Part shown: in pieces, positions 5,489 through 5,489 of the stretch | How the letters are laid out: each line of letters opens with the position of its first letter | Position numbering within the stretch: position 1 is the stretch's first letter | From: an uncultured Bacteroidales bacterium | GTDB lineage: Bacteria; Bacteroidota; Bacteroidia; Bacteroidales; Paludibacteraceae | Reading direction: 5' to 3' | Length of the DNA stretch: 5,489 nt | NCBI GenBank assembly: GCA_946405045.1 | Contig: CAMJFV010000159.1 | Span: 1 to 5,489, forward strand | Position numbers and translations under genes: made by a program | Notes under the pieces: model-generated | The model's input: only the letters and a program-made list of their open reading frames with translations | Told to the model about the DNA's origin: nothing | The model's database searches: none

Positions 5489-5489
5489 T

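Overview
The window looks like part of a temperate tailed phage (siphovirus-like) or prophage of a Gram-positive, low-to-mid GC Clostridia-type host, perhaps a gut Lachnospiraceae or Ruminococcaceae member. Three things support this. The Shine-Dalgarno sequences are strong and purine-rich (AAGGAGG, GAGGTGATC, GGGAGG). The tail proteins carry motifs familiar from phages of Clostridia. The holin resembles the Dp-1 type of Gram-positive phages. The host assignment is an inference; no host gene is visible.

Left to right, the + strand carries the end of a late operon: the 3' part of a tail/baseplate carbohydrate-module protein (open at the left edge), a 522-residue tail or fibre-like protein of unknown fold, a small membrane-anchored coiled-coil protein, a two-helix holin, and a cysteine-rich putative cysteine-peptidase endolysin. 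Spacing is tight and each start has a good ribosome site, so they read as one structural-to-lysis transcription unit. It ends in a run of UUCG-capped hairpins and a strong intrinsic terminator at 4044-4078.

The right part is read from the - strand: the C-terminal end of a likely XRE-type repressor (open at the right edge), then one base later a 364-residue tyrosine integrase. The integrase gene points left and stops at 4240.

The two converging units are separated by about 290 bases that appear to hold an intact phage attachment site (attP). The core contains the 3' end of a tmRNA or tRNA-Ala-like gene on the - strand (T-arm, acceptor strand, CCA). It is flanked on both sides by paired direct repeats of TTTGACCRA that look like integrase arm sites. 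The right-hand pair lies inside the last codons of the integrase gene. A hairpin with a U-tract just beyond the CCA would terminate integrase transcription, and after integration also the reconstituted host RNA gene. Because the core has phage lysis genes on one side and int on the other, the sequence is better explained as a circular or excised phage genome (or a tandem-prophage junction) than as a simple prophage end.

No CRISPR array, insertion sequence or defence system is visible. The most notable content is the compact attP/int architecture and the divergent lysis cassette.
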